Assembly: GCA_052033915.1 (NCBI GenBank)
Contig: JBPOJF010000005.1
Span: 1-64,000 of the forward strand
Source: CALMZY01 sp052033915
GTDB lineage: Bacteria; Verrucomicrobiota; Kiritimatiellia; CAIQIC01; JAGNIJ01
Direction of reading: 5' to 3'
Length of the DNA: 64,000 nucleotides
The notes under the pieces were generated by a model, which was not told the origin of the DNA, did not search any database, and worked only from the letters and a program-made list of their open reading frames with translations. Shown piece after piece: positions 25,901 to 33,395 of the stretch (position 1 is the stretch's first letter; each line of letters begins with the position of its first letter). A program made the position numbers and the translations under genes.

Positions 25901-26464
25901 ATGAAACGTGCCATTCTGGCGGCGATAATCATGACTTGGGGCTTCCTGTGCGTCGGGGCCCTTGCGGCAGGCAAGGACTTGACGCCCGATTCAGCCCGCC
26001 GCAAGGCCGAAAAAGGCGTTCCCGGAAAGATCTGGGCCAACGGCGCCGACGCGTTTGTCCTTTATCTGAACGGCAGGAAGATCGCTGCCGGGAACTATAC
26101 GGATGACCCGGCGCCCAAACAGGTCACACTGCGGCCGGGGGATTTGCTCATCGCCCGCGTCACGAGCCAGGATGCGGTACGCGGGTTCGCGTGCCTCTTC
26201 CAGTCCTTGAACGGCAAGGTGGAGTTTTCCACTCACACCGGCGATTGGGACGAATTTCAACCGGACAACGTGAACCAGTGGTGGCGCATCGCGGATTTCA
26301 GCAAGCTGAAACGGACCCGCGCCACAACTACGGATTACCAGGAAGTCCGAGGGAACATCGAGCGGCTGGCGGATACGGGTTGCCGGGAGACGCTATGGGG
26401 AGCCCCGGACCGGTCCACGGTGTTCCTGATCAAGAAGGTCGCGGTCGAGGATTTGATGGAGTAA
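25901..26464 (+). CDS. Secreted protein, lectin-like fold
   Basis: A 187-residue protein with a signal peptide (1-23, cleavage near ALAAG). The mature part has IWANGADAFVLYLNGRKIAAGNYTDDPAPKQVTLRPGDLLIARV, a pattern seen in galactose-binding-like jelly-roll domains of PVC-group secreted proteins. It is followed after 16 bases by the terpenoid-cyclase-like gene, with which it likely forms a transcription unit. No catalytic residues are visible; a binding role is inferred. Confidence 0.55.
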   Translation: MKRAILAAIIMTWGFLCVGALAAGKDLTPDSARRKAEKGVPGKIWANGADAFVLYLNGRKIAAGNYTDDPAPKQVTLRPGDLLIARVTSQDAVRGFACLFQSLNGKVEFSTHTGDWDEFQPDNVNQWWRIADFSKLKRTRATTTDYQEVRGNIERLADTGCRETLWGAPDRSTVFLIKKVAVEDLME

Positions 26465-26480
26465 TTACGGAGGAACGGAG

Positions 26481-27659
26481 ATGAATCGGTTTGAAGCAAC
26501 GTTGATCGTGTTGATGGCGGGTATCGTGCCCGCGGTTGCGCAGAATACCAATCGGGAGATGCTCATCCAGGGCAAGCCGGGAGACGCGGGGGAATTGAGC
26601 CTGTCCATCGCCAACGAGGCGCGGGCGGCAATTGATCGCGGCGTGAAGTGGCTGCTCGAACAGCAGAACGAGGACGGGCACTGGTCCAACAAGGACTTCC
26701 CGGCCCTGACCGCCCTGCCCCTCTGGGTGCTGGCGAAGAGCGCGCCCCAGAACAAGGAAGCCATGGACAAGGCCGTGAAGTTCATCCTGACATCCGTCCA
26801 CGACGACGGGTCCATCTGGTCGAAACCGAATATCGAACAGAAGGGCGGCGGACTCGCGAACTACAACACCGCGATCTGCATGGTCTCGCTGAACGCCGTC
26901 GGCGATCCGCGACTGGTTCCCGTGGTTCAGAAAGCGCGCCGCTTCATCGCCGGCACCCAGCACTTCGGGGACGACGATTATCATGGCGGCATGGGCTACG
27001 ATCCGGACACCGGCCGCCCCTACGCGGACCTCTCGAACTCCTCCCTGGCCTACGAAGCGATGCGCCTCACTGAAAACGTCGAAGACCAGCGCAAGGCGGG
27101 CGACCCGCGCGCGGATCTCGACTGGAAGGCCGCCCGGGAATTCCTCGGCAAGATTCAAAACAAGTCGGCCGACACCAACGACGATCACGTCGGCGGATTC
27201 GCGTATCATCCTTCGGACAGCAAGGCGGGCACCTATACCAACGCGGCGGGCGAACTCCGCTTCCGATCGTACGGCAGCATGACCTACGCCGGCCTGCTCA
27301 GCCTGATATATGCCGATGTGAACAAGGACGATCCCCGAATCACCTCCGCGTTCGATTGGGCGTCCAGGCACTGGACTCTGGAAGAGAACCCCGGCATCGG
27401 CAACGACGGGCTGTTCTACTTCTACAACGTGCTCTCCAAGTCGCTGGCCGCGTATGGCAGGGATCGGATCGTCACCGGGTCCGGCGCGGTCGTCAACTGG
27501 CGCGCGGAACTGATCAAGAAATTGCTCAGCCTGCAAAAGATCGATCCGAAGACCGGCTTCGGCTACTGGCTGAATGTAAGCGGGCGTTGGTGGGAAGCGG
27601 ACCCCGTACTCGTCACCTCGTATTCCCTGCTGGCGCTCGAGATTGCCCTGAATCCATGA
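26481..27659 (+). CDS. Secreted terpenoid-cyclase/prenyltransferase repeat protein
   Basis: A 392-residue protein with a signal peptide (1-20) and repeats of the alpha/alpha toroid fold seen in squalene-hopene cyclases and prenyltransferases. A QW-like motif is visible (WLLEQQNEDGHWSNKDF, residues 53-69), with weaker repeats later (FILTSVHDDGSIW, LSLQKIDPKTGFGYWLNVSGRWW). The DxDD cyclase motif is not present, so it is probably not an enzyme of hopanoid synthesis but a secreted repeat protein, as in many PVC proteins. Its stop overlaps the next gene start (27656). Confidence 0.75.
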   Translation: MNRFEATLIVLMAGIVPAVAQNTNREMLIQGKPGDAGELSLSIANEARAAIDRGVKWLLEQQNEDGHWSNKDFPALTALPLWVLAKSAPQNKEAMDKAVKFILTSVHDDGSIWSKPNIEQKGGGLANYNTAICMVSLNAVGDPRLVPVVQKARRFIAGTQHFGDDDYHGGMGYDPDTGRPYADLSNSSLAYEAMRLTENVEDQRKAGDPRADLDWKAAREFLGKIQNKSADTNDDHVGGFAYHPSDSKAGTYTNAAGELRFRSYGSMTYAGLLSLIYADVNKDDPRITSAFDWASRHWTLEENPGIGNDGLFYFYNVLSKSLAAYGRDRIVTGSGAVVNWRAELIKKLLSLQKIDPKTGFGYWLNVSGRWWEADPVLVTSYSLLALEIALNP

Positions 27660-28756
27660 GGCCGCAAACCTTTCGGCTTCCGCGACGGCGGAAACGTGCC
27701 CGGTGCTTTCCAATCCCTGGGGACACCGGGCTGTTTCCCGGCCTTCTGATGATTGTTCTCCTCTGTTCCGCACCGGCGCAGGCTTCGACATCCCCCTCCA
27801 ACGAAGCCGTGAACTGGGTGATCATCGGAAACGACTTCTTCGTTGAAGGCAAGGTCGCGGAAGCCCGGTCTGCTTTTCTTCACTCGGTGAAGATCGACCC
27901 GTCCTACTCCGTCGCATGGAACAACCTTGGCCTCGCCCACCTCCGGCTTGATCTGATCCACGACGCCGAGGCCGCGCTTGTGCGCGCCACAAAACTCGAC
28001 CCGAACTATCGGGATGCATGGCTTAGTCTGGGCAAGGTGCTCTACCGGCAGAAACGGATGGAGGAGGCGATTGCCGTTTACACCCAAGCCCTGGCGATGG
28101 CGGACAGCGACCAGGAGTCCTGGCTGAAAATCCCGGAGACTGAAAGGGCATTCGGCAACATCTTCGATGTCGTCGAGCGTCACGAGAACAAGCTGCGCAT
28201 GAAACCGGATATCGCCGCGGCGTGGAACGACCTTGGATGCTCCTATCACGCCCTGGGAAAGTACGAAGATGCGCTCGCGGCCTTTCGGCAGGGGGTCAGG
28301 CTCAAGCCGGACGACTTCAATATCTGGAACAACATGGGGACCGCGCTCGCCTCGGTGGGCAAGCCGCTTGAAGCCGTCGAGGCATTCCGAAAGGTTCTGG
28401 CGCTGCACGGGCTGGACGCCATCGGCTGGAACAATCTGGGATTCGTGTATGACCAGTCGGGCGATCCCTTCAAGGCGCTGGAGGCCTATCAGAAAGCCGT
28501 CGCATTGGATCGAAACTTCGCCCTCGCATGGAACAACCTGGGCGTCTCGTATGCCAAAATGGCCCGCTACGACGAATCGATCGCCGCCTTGGAACAAGCG
28601 ATCGAACTCTCCCCCACCAACAGTTCGCAGATCCGGCGGGACCTCTGCTTGACCCTCATCAAGTCCGGGGATACGAACCGCGCCCGCGCGGCCTGGTGGG
28701 AACTCCAAAAGCTCGACCCCGAAACCGCCCGGAATCTCGCCCCGTTTGTGAGATAA
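27656..28756 (+). CDS. Secreted TPR-repeat protein
   Basis: A 366-residue protein. A very basic start (RLPRRRKRARCF) is followed by a hydrophobic segment (GLLMIVLLCSAPAQAS) that looks like a signal peptide, with a preferred start perhaps nearer the ATG at 27749 region. About eight tetratricopeptide repeats follow (e.g. SVAWNNLGLAHLRL, AAAWNDLGCSYHALGKYEDALAAFRQG, FALAWNNLGVSYAKMARYDESIAALEQAI). TPR repeats bind other proteins; the partner could be the upstream secreted proteins. The ATG at 27656 overlaps the previous stop (ATGA). Confidence 0.85.
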   Translation: MRPQTFRLPRRRKRARCFPIPGDTGLFPGLLMIVLLCSAPAQASTSPSNEAVNWVIIGNDFFVEGKVAEARSAFLHSVKIDPSYSVAWNNLGLAHLRLDLIHDAEAALVRATKLDPNYRDAWLSLGKVLYRQKRMEEAIAVYTQALAMADSDQESWLKIPETERAFGNIFDVVERHENKLRMKPDIAAAWNDLGCSYHALGKYEDALAAFRQGVRLKPDDFNIWNNMGTALASVGKPLEAVEAFRKVLALHGLDAIGWNNLGFVYDQSGDPFKALEAYQKAVALDRNFALAWNNLGVSYAKMARYDESIAALEQAIELSPTNSSQIRRDLCLTLIKSGDTNRARAAWWELQKLDPETARNLAPFVR

Positions 28757-28826
28757 CGAGCCGCTCGCACCCGGAACGTTCTCGCCGGATCGGACTCTGA
28801 ACGAGTTCGGCGCTCGGGACGGCGCC

Positions 28827-28859
28827 TGGTGGAGGCGGGGGGAATCGAACCCCCGTCCG
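28827..28859. repeat. attL: displaced tmRNA 3' end
   Basis: Starts TGGTGGAGGCGGGGGGAATC (complement of an ssrA 3' end with encoded CCA). It matches 39846-39878 except C/T at the nineteenth to twentieth position. Flanks differ completely on both sides, so this is the crossover core plus any repeat. Confidence 0.88.
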
Positions 28860-28929
28860 GCCCATAGGCCCCTAAATATGCGATTTCCCTAGGAAAACAA
28901 CGTCTTTGACGTTGACGAACTTCCCCGCA

Positions 28930-28953
28930 TGTTGTAAATCCTGTTGTAAATCG
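28930..28953. promoter_or_regulatory. Putative left integrase arm sites
   Basis: Two tandem 12-base copies TGTTGTAAATCC and TGTTGTAAATCG. The right end has the same arrangement (39786-39809). Symmetric paired repeats on both sides of att are typical of integrase arm binding sites. Confidence 0.6.
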
Positions 28954-29030
28954 CGCCGGGAACCTTGTCCGGCGCGGGCCGATCCGCCGGGCGGCGGACG
29001 GCGAAAACGAGAGAGAAACGAGGCGCAACT

Positions 29031-30203
29031 ATGGCGAGTTTAAGAAAGATTCCAGGCTGTAAAAACTGGGTTGCTTGTTTCAGGCTCCCGGATGGAAGGC
29101 GCAAACAGCAGAGCACCGGCACACCCGACCGCAAGACGGCCCAGCGGATTGCCAACGAGGCGGAGGAAGCGGCAAAGAAGATGCGCACGGCCCGCCAATT
29201 TCACCGGATACTGTCGGGCATTTATACCCACGTCACCGGCGATTCGCTCCCCACTTCCACGGCGCGGGACTATTTCGAGGCTTGGCTGAAACGGAAGGCC
29301 CCGGAACTTTCGGAGAGCACAAACACCTTTTACCGGATCAAGGCAAAGGACTTTATTGATTACCTTGGCGAACGCGCCGCCCTGGAAATGAACCGGATCA
29401 CCCAAGCGGACGTTATCGGTTTCCGCAACAAGGAAACGGAACGGCTTTCCGCAACGTCTGTCAATCATTCGGTGAAGTTTCTCCGCATGGTGTTCAAGTC
29501 GGCGCGGGCGGACGGCGTTCTACTGGACAACCCGGCGGAGTTTGTGGGCACCGTGGCGAACCGGCACCGCACAAAGCGCCGCGCCTTTACGCTCCCGGAA
29601 TTGAAGCTGGTCCTTGACCACTCCGGCCCCGAGTGGCGAAGCATGATTTATTTCGGCCTGTATACCGGGCAACGGCTGGGGGACATAGCGGCCTTGACGT
29701 GGCAGAATGTTGACCTTGCCCAGCGGGAAATCCGGTTGCAGACGGTGAAGACGGAACGCCAGCAGATTATCCCGATTGCCGGGCCGCTCATGCGCCACAT
29801 CATGACCTTGCCCAGCAGTGACGATCCCAAGGCCCCGATTCACCCACGCGCCTTTGAGATTGTGACGCGGGAAGGCCGGGTAGGGACGCTTTCGCGGGAC
29901 TTCTATGAAATCATGATGGACGCCGGGCTTGCCAAAAAGAAGACGCACAAAAAGAAGACGGACGCCTACGGGCGGCGCGGGCGGCACGCGGTGAATGAAA
30001 TCAGCTTCCACGCCCTACGCCACACGGCCACCAGCTTGATGAAGAACGCGGGCATTTCCCCGGCCATCGTGCAAGAGTTCATCGGCCACGATTCCGAAGC
30101 GATCAACCGCGTTTATACCCACATCGAAACCGAAGCCATGCGCCGGGCGGCGGACGCGCTCCCGGACCTGATCGGCACGGCAGAGAAAGGACGCAAGGCA
30201 TGA
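29031..30203 (+). CDS. int: Tyrosine recombinase (integrase)
   Basis: Catalyses site-specific integration and excision at ssrA. The 390-residue protein has an N-terminal SAM-like core-binding domain (about 75-175, including TARDYFEAWLKRKAPE) and the C-terminal catalytic domain. Catalytic residues are seen as YTGQRLGDIAALTW (Arg), HALRHTATSLM (H-x-x-R), IGHDSEAINRVYTHIE (His and the tyrosine nucleophile). The start MASLRKIPGCKNW at 29031 is preferred over longer in-frame starts in the att-adjacent region. It overlaps the next gene by four bases, so the two are coupled. Confidence 0.95.
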   Translation: MASLRKIPGCKNWVACFRLPDGRRKQQSTGTPDRKTAQRIANEAEEAAKKMRTARQFHRILSGIYTHVTGDSLPTSTARDYFEAWLKRKAPELSESTNTFYRIKAKDFIDYLGERAALEMNRITQADVIGFRNKETERLSATSVNHSVKFLRMVFKSARADGVLLDNPAEFVGTVANRHRTKRRAFTLPELKLVLDHSGPEWRSMIYFGLYTGQRLGDIAALTWQNVDLAQREIRLQTVKTERQQIIPIAGPLMRHIMTLPSSDDPKAPIHPRAFEIVTREGRVGTLSRDFYEIMMDAGLAKKKTHKKKTDAYGRRGRHAVNEISFHALRHTATSLMKNAGISPAIVQEFIGHDSEAINRVYTHIETEAMRRAADALPDLIGTAEKGRKA

Positions 30204-31324
30204 AGACCACGGGAAAAAAAGCCATCACGCCCGCCAAACCGAAAACACCCTTGAAGGTTTGTTACCATGCCCGCTTTCAATTACCCGGCGAGAAAGCGCC
30301 ACAGGAAAACACCGATTTTCTTTTGAACCAATGTGAAGCCCTTGCCGCGTATCTGCAAGATGACGCCAAGATCAAAGATGCAGATATGGCGAAACGCCGC
30401 GCCGAACTGGAAAAAGACAAAGCCTCTTTTGCCGAAACACCCAAGGGCAAATACTGCGCCATGATAGACAAACTTGTGCAGGAATCCAAAGGGCGCTTGA
30501 CGCCCGAAATGGTAAAGAAGAAATCACGCGCTTTGCGGAAGATCGGGGTTCATCCCGGCCACCTGATTCAGACGATTGAATTTGCACAAAAGCAAGACGC
30601 TCTTGACCGGCTGGGCAAGGTCAATGAAGCGAGTGGTGCGACGTGGCAGGCGCTTTTTGCCCTTGACCGTGAAGCAAGAACGGGGCCGGATGAAGTGGCG
30701 GAAAGGGCCATTGCAGACCTTTACCAAGTCGCGGTAATGGCCGCGCGATTTCTGGAAACTCTCTACCCGGAACGGGCGGAGATTTTCAAGAAGATTGCTC
30801 CCAAGCATAAGGTGTTTCCGGTTGTGGCAACGAGGAATCCAAGATGGGCAACCAAGGTCAAGAAGATGCTCGCGGATATTGAGCTTGGCACAAAGACCGA
30901 TGAAGCCAGTTTCACGGACGCCGCCTATGATGATATTGAAACCTATCCGGCCCGCGCCTATGCCCGCGCCATCGTGGATTGTCTGCGCGACAATCAAGAG
31001 CGAATGTGTAAGCTGAAATTTCACCAAGCCCTATTCACACACTACCGCCCGGAACATGACGTTCAGCCCGTGGAGATTCCCGGTTGGGCGCAAGAATGCC
31101 TTACCCTGAAAGACTTCAACCGTGATTCCGCCTTGGCATGGTTTGCCATCGGCAAGAAGATGATGCGTGCCGAATGCCCCGACTTCCACACGCGCCCCGA
31201 GTGGGGACGATACGCCAAGCGGTTTGAAGGTCTGACCAAGGGCGAGATTCAGAACCGGATTTTTGACTTGATTGAATCGGCCATTAAGACAATCGCAAAA
31301 CCGCCGGTAAAGATTCCGGGTTAA
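30200..31324 (+). CDS. Unknown element protein coupled to the integrase
   Basis: A 374-residue protein, very Lys/Glu/Ala rich, with mostly helical character and no signal peptide, membrane helix or cofactor motif that I can see. ATG overlaps the integrase stop by four bases. Its closeness to int suggests a role in excision, replication control or stability, but there is no motif support. Possible features are clusters of acidic and basic residues (KDADMAKRRAELEKDKASF) and a conserved-looking C-terminal EIQNRIFDLIESAIKTI. Confidence 0.6.
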   Translation: MKTTGKKAITPAKPKTPLKVCYHARFQLPGEKAPQENTDFLLNQCEALAAYLQDDAKIKDADMAKRRAELEKDKASFAETPKGKYCAMIDKLVQESKGRLTPEMVKKKSRALRKIGVHPGHLIQTIEFAQKQDALDRLGKVNEASGATWQALFALDREARTGPDEVAERAIADLYQVAVMAARFLETLYPERAEIFKKIAPKHKVFPVVATRNPRWATKVKKMLADIELGTKTDEASFTDAAYDDIETYPARAYARAIVDCLRDNQERMCKLKFHQALFTHYRPEHDVQPVEIPGWAQECLTLKDFNRDSALAWFAIGKKMMRAECPDFHTRPEWGRYAKRFEGLTKGEIQNRIFDLIESAIKTIAKPPVKIPG

Positions 31325-31377
31325 AGATTTTCAGTACCCGAATTTCTTCATGGCGTTTTCTTCAACGGAAAATCTTT
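31323..31377 (+). promoter_or_regulatory. Inverted repeat in the gap after the unknown gene
   Basis: AAAGATTTTC (31323-31332) and GAAAATCTTT (31368-31377) are exact 10-base arms, separated by 35 bases. AT-rich compared with flanks, so an operator for the AlpA-like regulator or a long-loop terminator is possible. Confidence 0.45.
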
Positions 31378-31488
31378 TCCAGAAAACCCGCAACCTTCAA
31401 ACGGTTACGATCATTTCCGTAGAAGTCGCATAGTGCGCCCTGACATCAGCAGATATTGTGTCTGCCGATGAAAACAGGAAGATGCACT

Positions 31489-31764
31489 ATGACGAAGCAC
31501 ATGATATTGACCGATGCCCCGGCGGAGTACGCCAGCGGCAACGGCGAGAAATTCCCGCCGAAATGGATTCGACTCCCGACGCGCGGGCATTGCCCGCACA
31601 CCGGCCTTTCGCGGGCCGCGTTCTACGAACTCATCAAGGCGAACAAGATTCGCACGGCCAGCTTGAAAAAGCCCGGCGCGGTGCGGGGCGCGCGCCTGGT
31701 CTGGTTTCCGTCCGTCATGGCGTACCTGGAAAAGTACGCTTCTGGCGGCGGGGCCGAAAATTAA
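31489..31764 (+). CDS. AlpA/excisionase-like HTH protein
   Basis: A 91-residue protein. The start at 31489 has an AGGAAG box eight bases upstream. The middle (LPTRGHCPHTGLSRAAFYELIKANKIRTASLKKPGAVRGARLVWFPSVMAYLEKYA) reads as the winged HTH of AlpA/MerR-like excisionases: a segment that places the first helix around GLSRAAFYELI and a wing with a basic Arg-rich loop followed by a strand (ARLVWF). Such proteins direct excision or regulate the element; the position between integrase and replication genes agrees. Could also be a phage regulator. Confidence 0.6.
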   Translation: MTKHMILTDAPAEYASGNGEKFPPKWIRLPTRGHCPHTGLSRAAFYELIKANKIRTASLKKPGAVRGARLVWFPSVMAYLEKYASGGGAEN

Positions 31765-31783
31765 CCGCCGGGGGATTCTCGCC

Positions 31784-32512
31784 ATGTCCGCCGGTTGGAT
31801 CAAATTGCACCGGCAGTTGCTTGACCATGAGCACTACCGGGACAGTGAACACCTTCACGTATGGTTGCACCTGCTCTTGAAGGCCACACACGCGCCCCTT
31901 GAACGCACGTTCAACGGGCGGCGCGTGGTCATTCAACCGGGGCAAGTGATTATCGGGCGCAACGCCATAAGCCGGGATACCGGCGTTCACCCCTCGAAGG
32001 TCAAGCGCGTCCTGAAACGCCTCAAAACTGACCAGCAGATTGACCAGCAAAGCGGCAACCGAAGTTCCCTTGTGACAATACGTAACTGGAATCTATATCA
32101 GTCCGGCGACCAGCAGGACGGCCAGCAACCGGCCAGCCCACGGCCAGCGGATAACCAGCAGGCGACCACTCACAAGAAGGAAAGAACAGAAGAAACGATA
32201 AACCCACACCCGCAAGAGCATGTTGCGGCGGGCCGGGTAATTCCATCCCTCGAAGCCGTCAAAGGCCATGCCGTCACGGTCGGGATGGACCCGGCGGAAG
32301 CGGAACGGTTTTTCGATTACTACGAGGGGCGCGGCTGGCGCACCAGCAACGGCCAGCTTGTCCATAACTGGCAAGCCATGCTCCGGCGCTGGAAAGTCAC
32401 CGGCCAGGAACGCGCCGCCCAATCGAAGAACACGCCCGGAAAGAAAACGATCATCGCAAACTACAACGATCCCACAGACCCCTTGACGGGGCAGAAAGGT
32501 AAAACACCATGA
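31784..32512 (+). CDS. Phage replication protein O/DnaD-like
   Basis: A 242-residue protein with the layout of replisome-organiser proteins. Residues 1-100 form the winged-helix start GWIKLHRQLLDHEHYRDSEHLHVWLHLLLKATHAPLERTFNGRRVVIQPGQVIIGRNAISRDTGV, with HPSKVKRVLKRLKTDQQI and NLYQSGDQQDGQQPA after it; the last part matches DnaD-like C-terminal features (FFDYYEGRGWRTSNGQLVHNWQAMLRRWKVTGQ). Binds an origin and recruits helicase through the loader. Overlaps the loader gene by four bases. Confidence 0.75.
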   Translation: MSAGWIKLHRQLLDHEHYRDSEHLHVWLHLLLKATHAPLERTFNGRRVVIQPGQVIIGRNAISRDTGVHPSKVKRVLKRLKTDQQIDQQSGNRSSLVTIRNWNLYQSGDQQDGQQPASPRPADNQQATTHKKERTEETINPHPQEHVAAGRVIPSLEAVKGHAVTVGMDPAEAERFFDYYEGRGWRTSNGQLVHNWQAMLRRWKVTGQERAAQSKNTPGKKTIIANYNDPTDPLTGQKGKTP

Positions 32513-33189
32513 ACGAAGCAAGACCCATCGGCGACGTGATACAATCCTTGAACCTGAACGCACCCCCACCGGCGACGCCGGACGGCTCCGCCGTGCCCAC
32601 CGCGCCGGAACCTTCGCCGGAAGAAAGCTGGATTGAACGGGAACGCCAGCGCGAACGCGAACGCCGCGACGAAAGATTCCGCAACCTGTGCCCGCCGCTC
32701 TACCAGCAGACGGACCCGGCCAAACTCCCGCAAGACAAACTCGCCGCCGTTATGGGCTGGCAATACGGCCCGAAAGGGTTGCTGTTGGTTGGACCCACCG
32801 GCACCGGGAAAACCCGTTGCGTGTGGCAACTACTCCGCCGCCTGATTCTTCAAGGCCGATCCGTCAAATCCTTTGACGGGCTGGGCTGGGGCGTTGCCGT
32901 GTCCGCCGCATTCGGCACCCCGGACGAAACCGAACAATGGCTTGACCGCGTGTGCAAGGCGGACGTGCTTTTCATTGATGACCTGTTCAAGGTCAAGATG
33001 ACGGAAGCCCAAGAACAAGCCGCCTACGGCGTCTTTGAACGCCGGACGAATCACCTGTTGCCGATCATTTGCACACTGAACAGCACCGGCCGCATGATCC
33101 TTGACCGCATGACCGACCAAGGCCGCGCCGACCGGGGCGAACCCCTCATCCGGCGCATGGGCGAGTTCTGCGAAGTGGTCACGTTCTGA
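32509..33189 (+). CDS. DnaC-like helicase loader ATPase
   Basis: A 226-residue AAA+ ATPase. Walker A is GPTGTGKTR (about 95), Walker B LFIDDLF (about 155), and a sensor I-like CTLNST follows near 190; this fits DnaC/IstB-type loaders. A Pro-rich, then very charged N-terminal segment (ERERQRERERRDERF) precedes the ATPase. Paired with the O/DnaD-like protein, it should load the host replicative helicase at the element's origin. The phased 10-base repeats begin 12 bases after its stop, the position expected for an origin next to its initiator. Confidence 0.8.
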   Translation: MNEARPIGDVIQSLNLNAPPPATPDGSAVPTAPEPSPEESWIERERQRERERRDERFRNLCPPLYQQTDPAKLPQDKLAAVMGWQYGPKGLLLVGPTGTGKTRCVWQLLRRLILQGRSVKSFDGLGWGVAVSAAFGTPDETEQWLDRVCKADVLFIDDLFKVKMTEAQEQAAYGVFERRTNHLLPIICTLNSTGRMILDRMTDQGRADRGEPLIRRMGEFCEVVTF

Positions 33190-33200
33190 GGCCCACGGGA

Positions 33201-33245
33201 TTCAACGCCAGTTCACGCCATATCGCGCCAAATCAAACCAAATCA
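33201..33245 (+). repeat. Iteron-like 10-bp phased repeats
   Basis: Units ttcaacgcca, gttcacgcca, tatcgcgcca, aatcaaacca and a partial aatcacgg follow each other at an exact 10-base period, so all lie on one face of the helix. This is a candidate origin or repressor array right after the replication genes. Confidence 0.6.
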
Positions 33246-33331
33246 CGGTTGCTCGCACCTGCCGCCCCGCGACGCCTACGGCGCACCGACGGCGGCCCGT
33301 CGCCGAACCCCGGCAAACGTCGGGAATAGCC

Positions 33332-33361
33332 TTGAAACGCGGGGCTTTCTTGTGGCACAAT
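33332..33361 (+). promoter_or_regulatory. Candidate promoter of the RM-CBASS operon
   Basis: TTGAAA (33332-33337) and CACAAT (33356-33361) with an 18-base spacer, about 35 bases before the methyltransferase ATG. GAGG (about 33387) is the likely ribosome site. Confidence 0.4.
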
Positions 33362-33395
33362 CGCCGTACCCATTTTCAAGAGAATCGAGGCGACC

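Noticed and set aside
28827..28859. tRNA gene at the left end of the element
   Set aside because: It looks like a T-arm plus CCA, but only 33 bases match and the same end is part of the complete tmRNA at 39846-40199; it is the displaced att copy.
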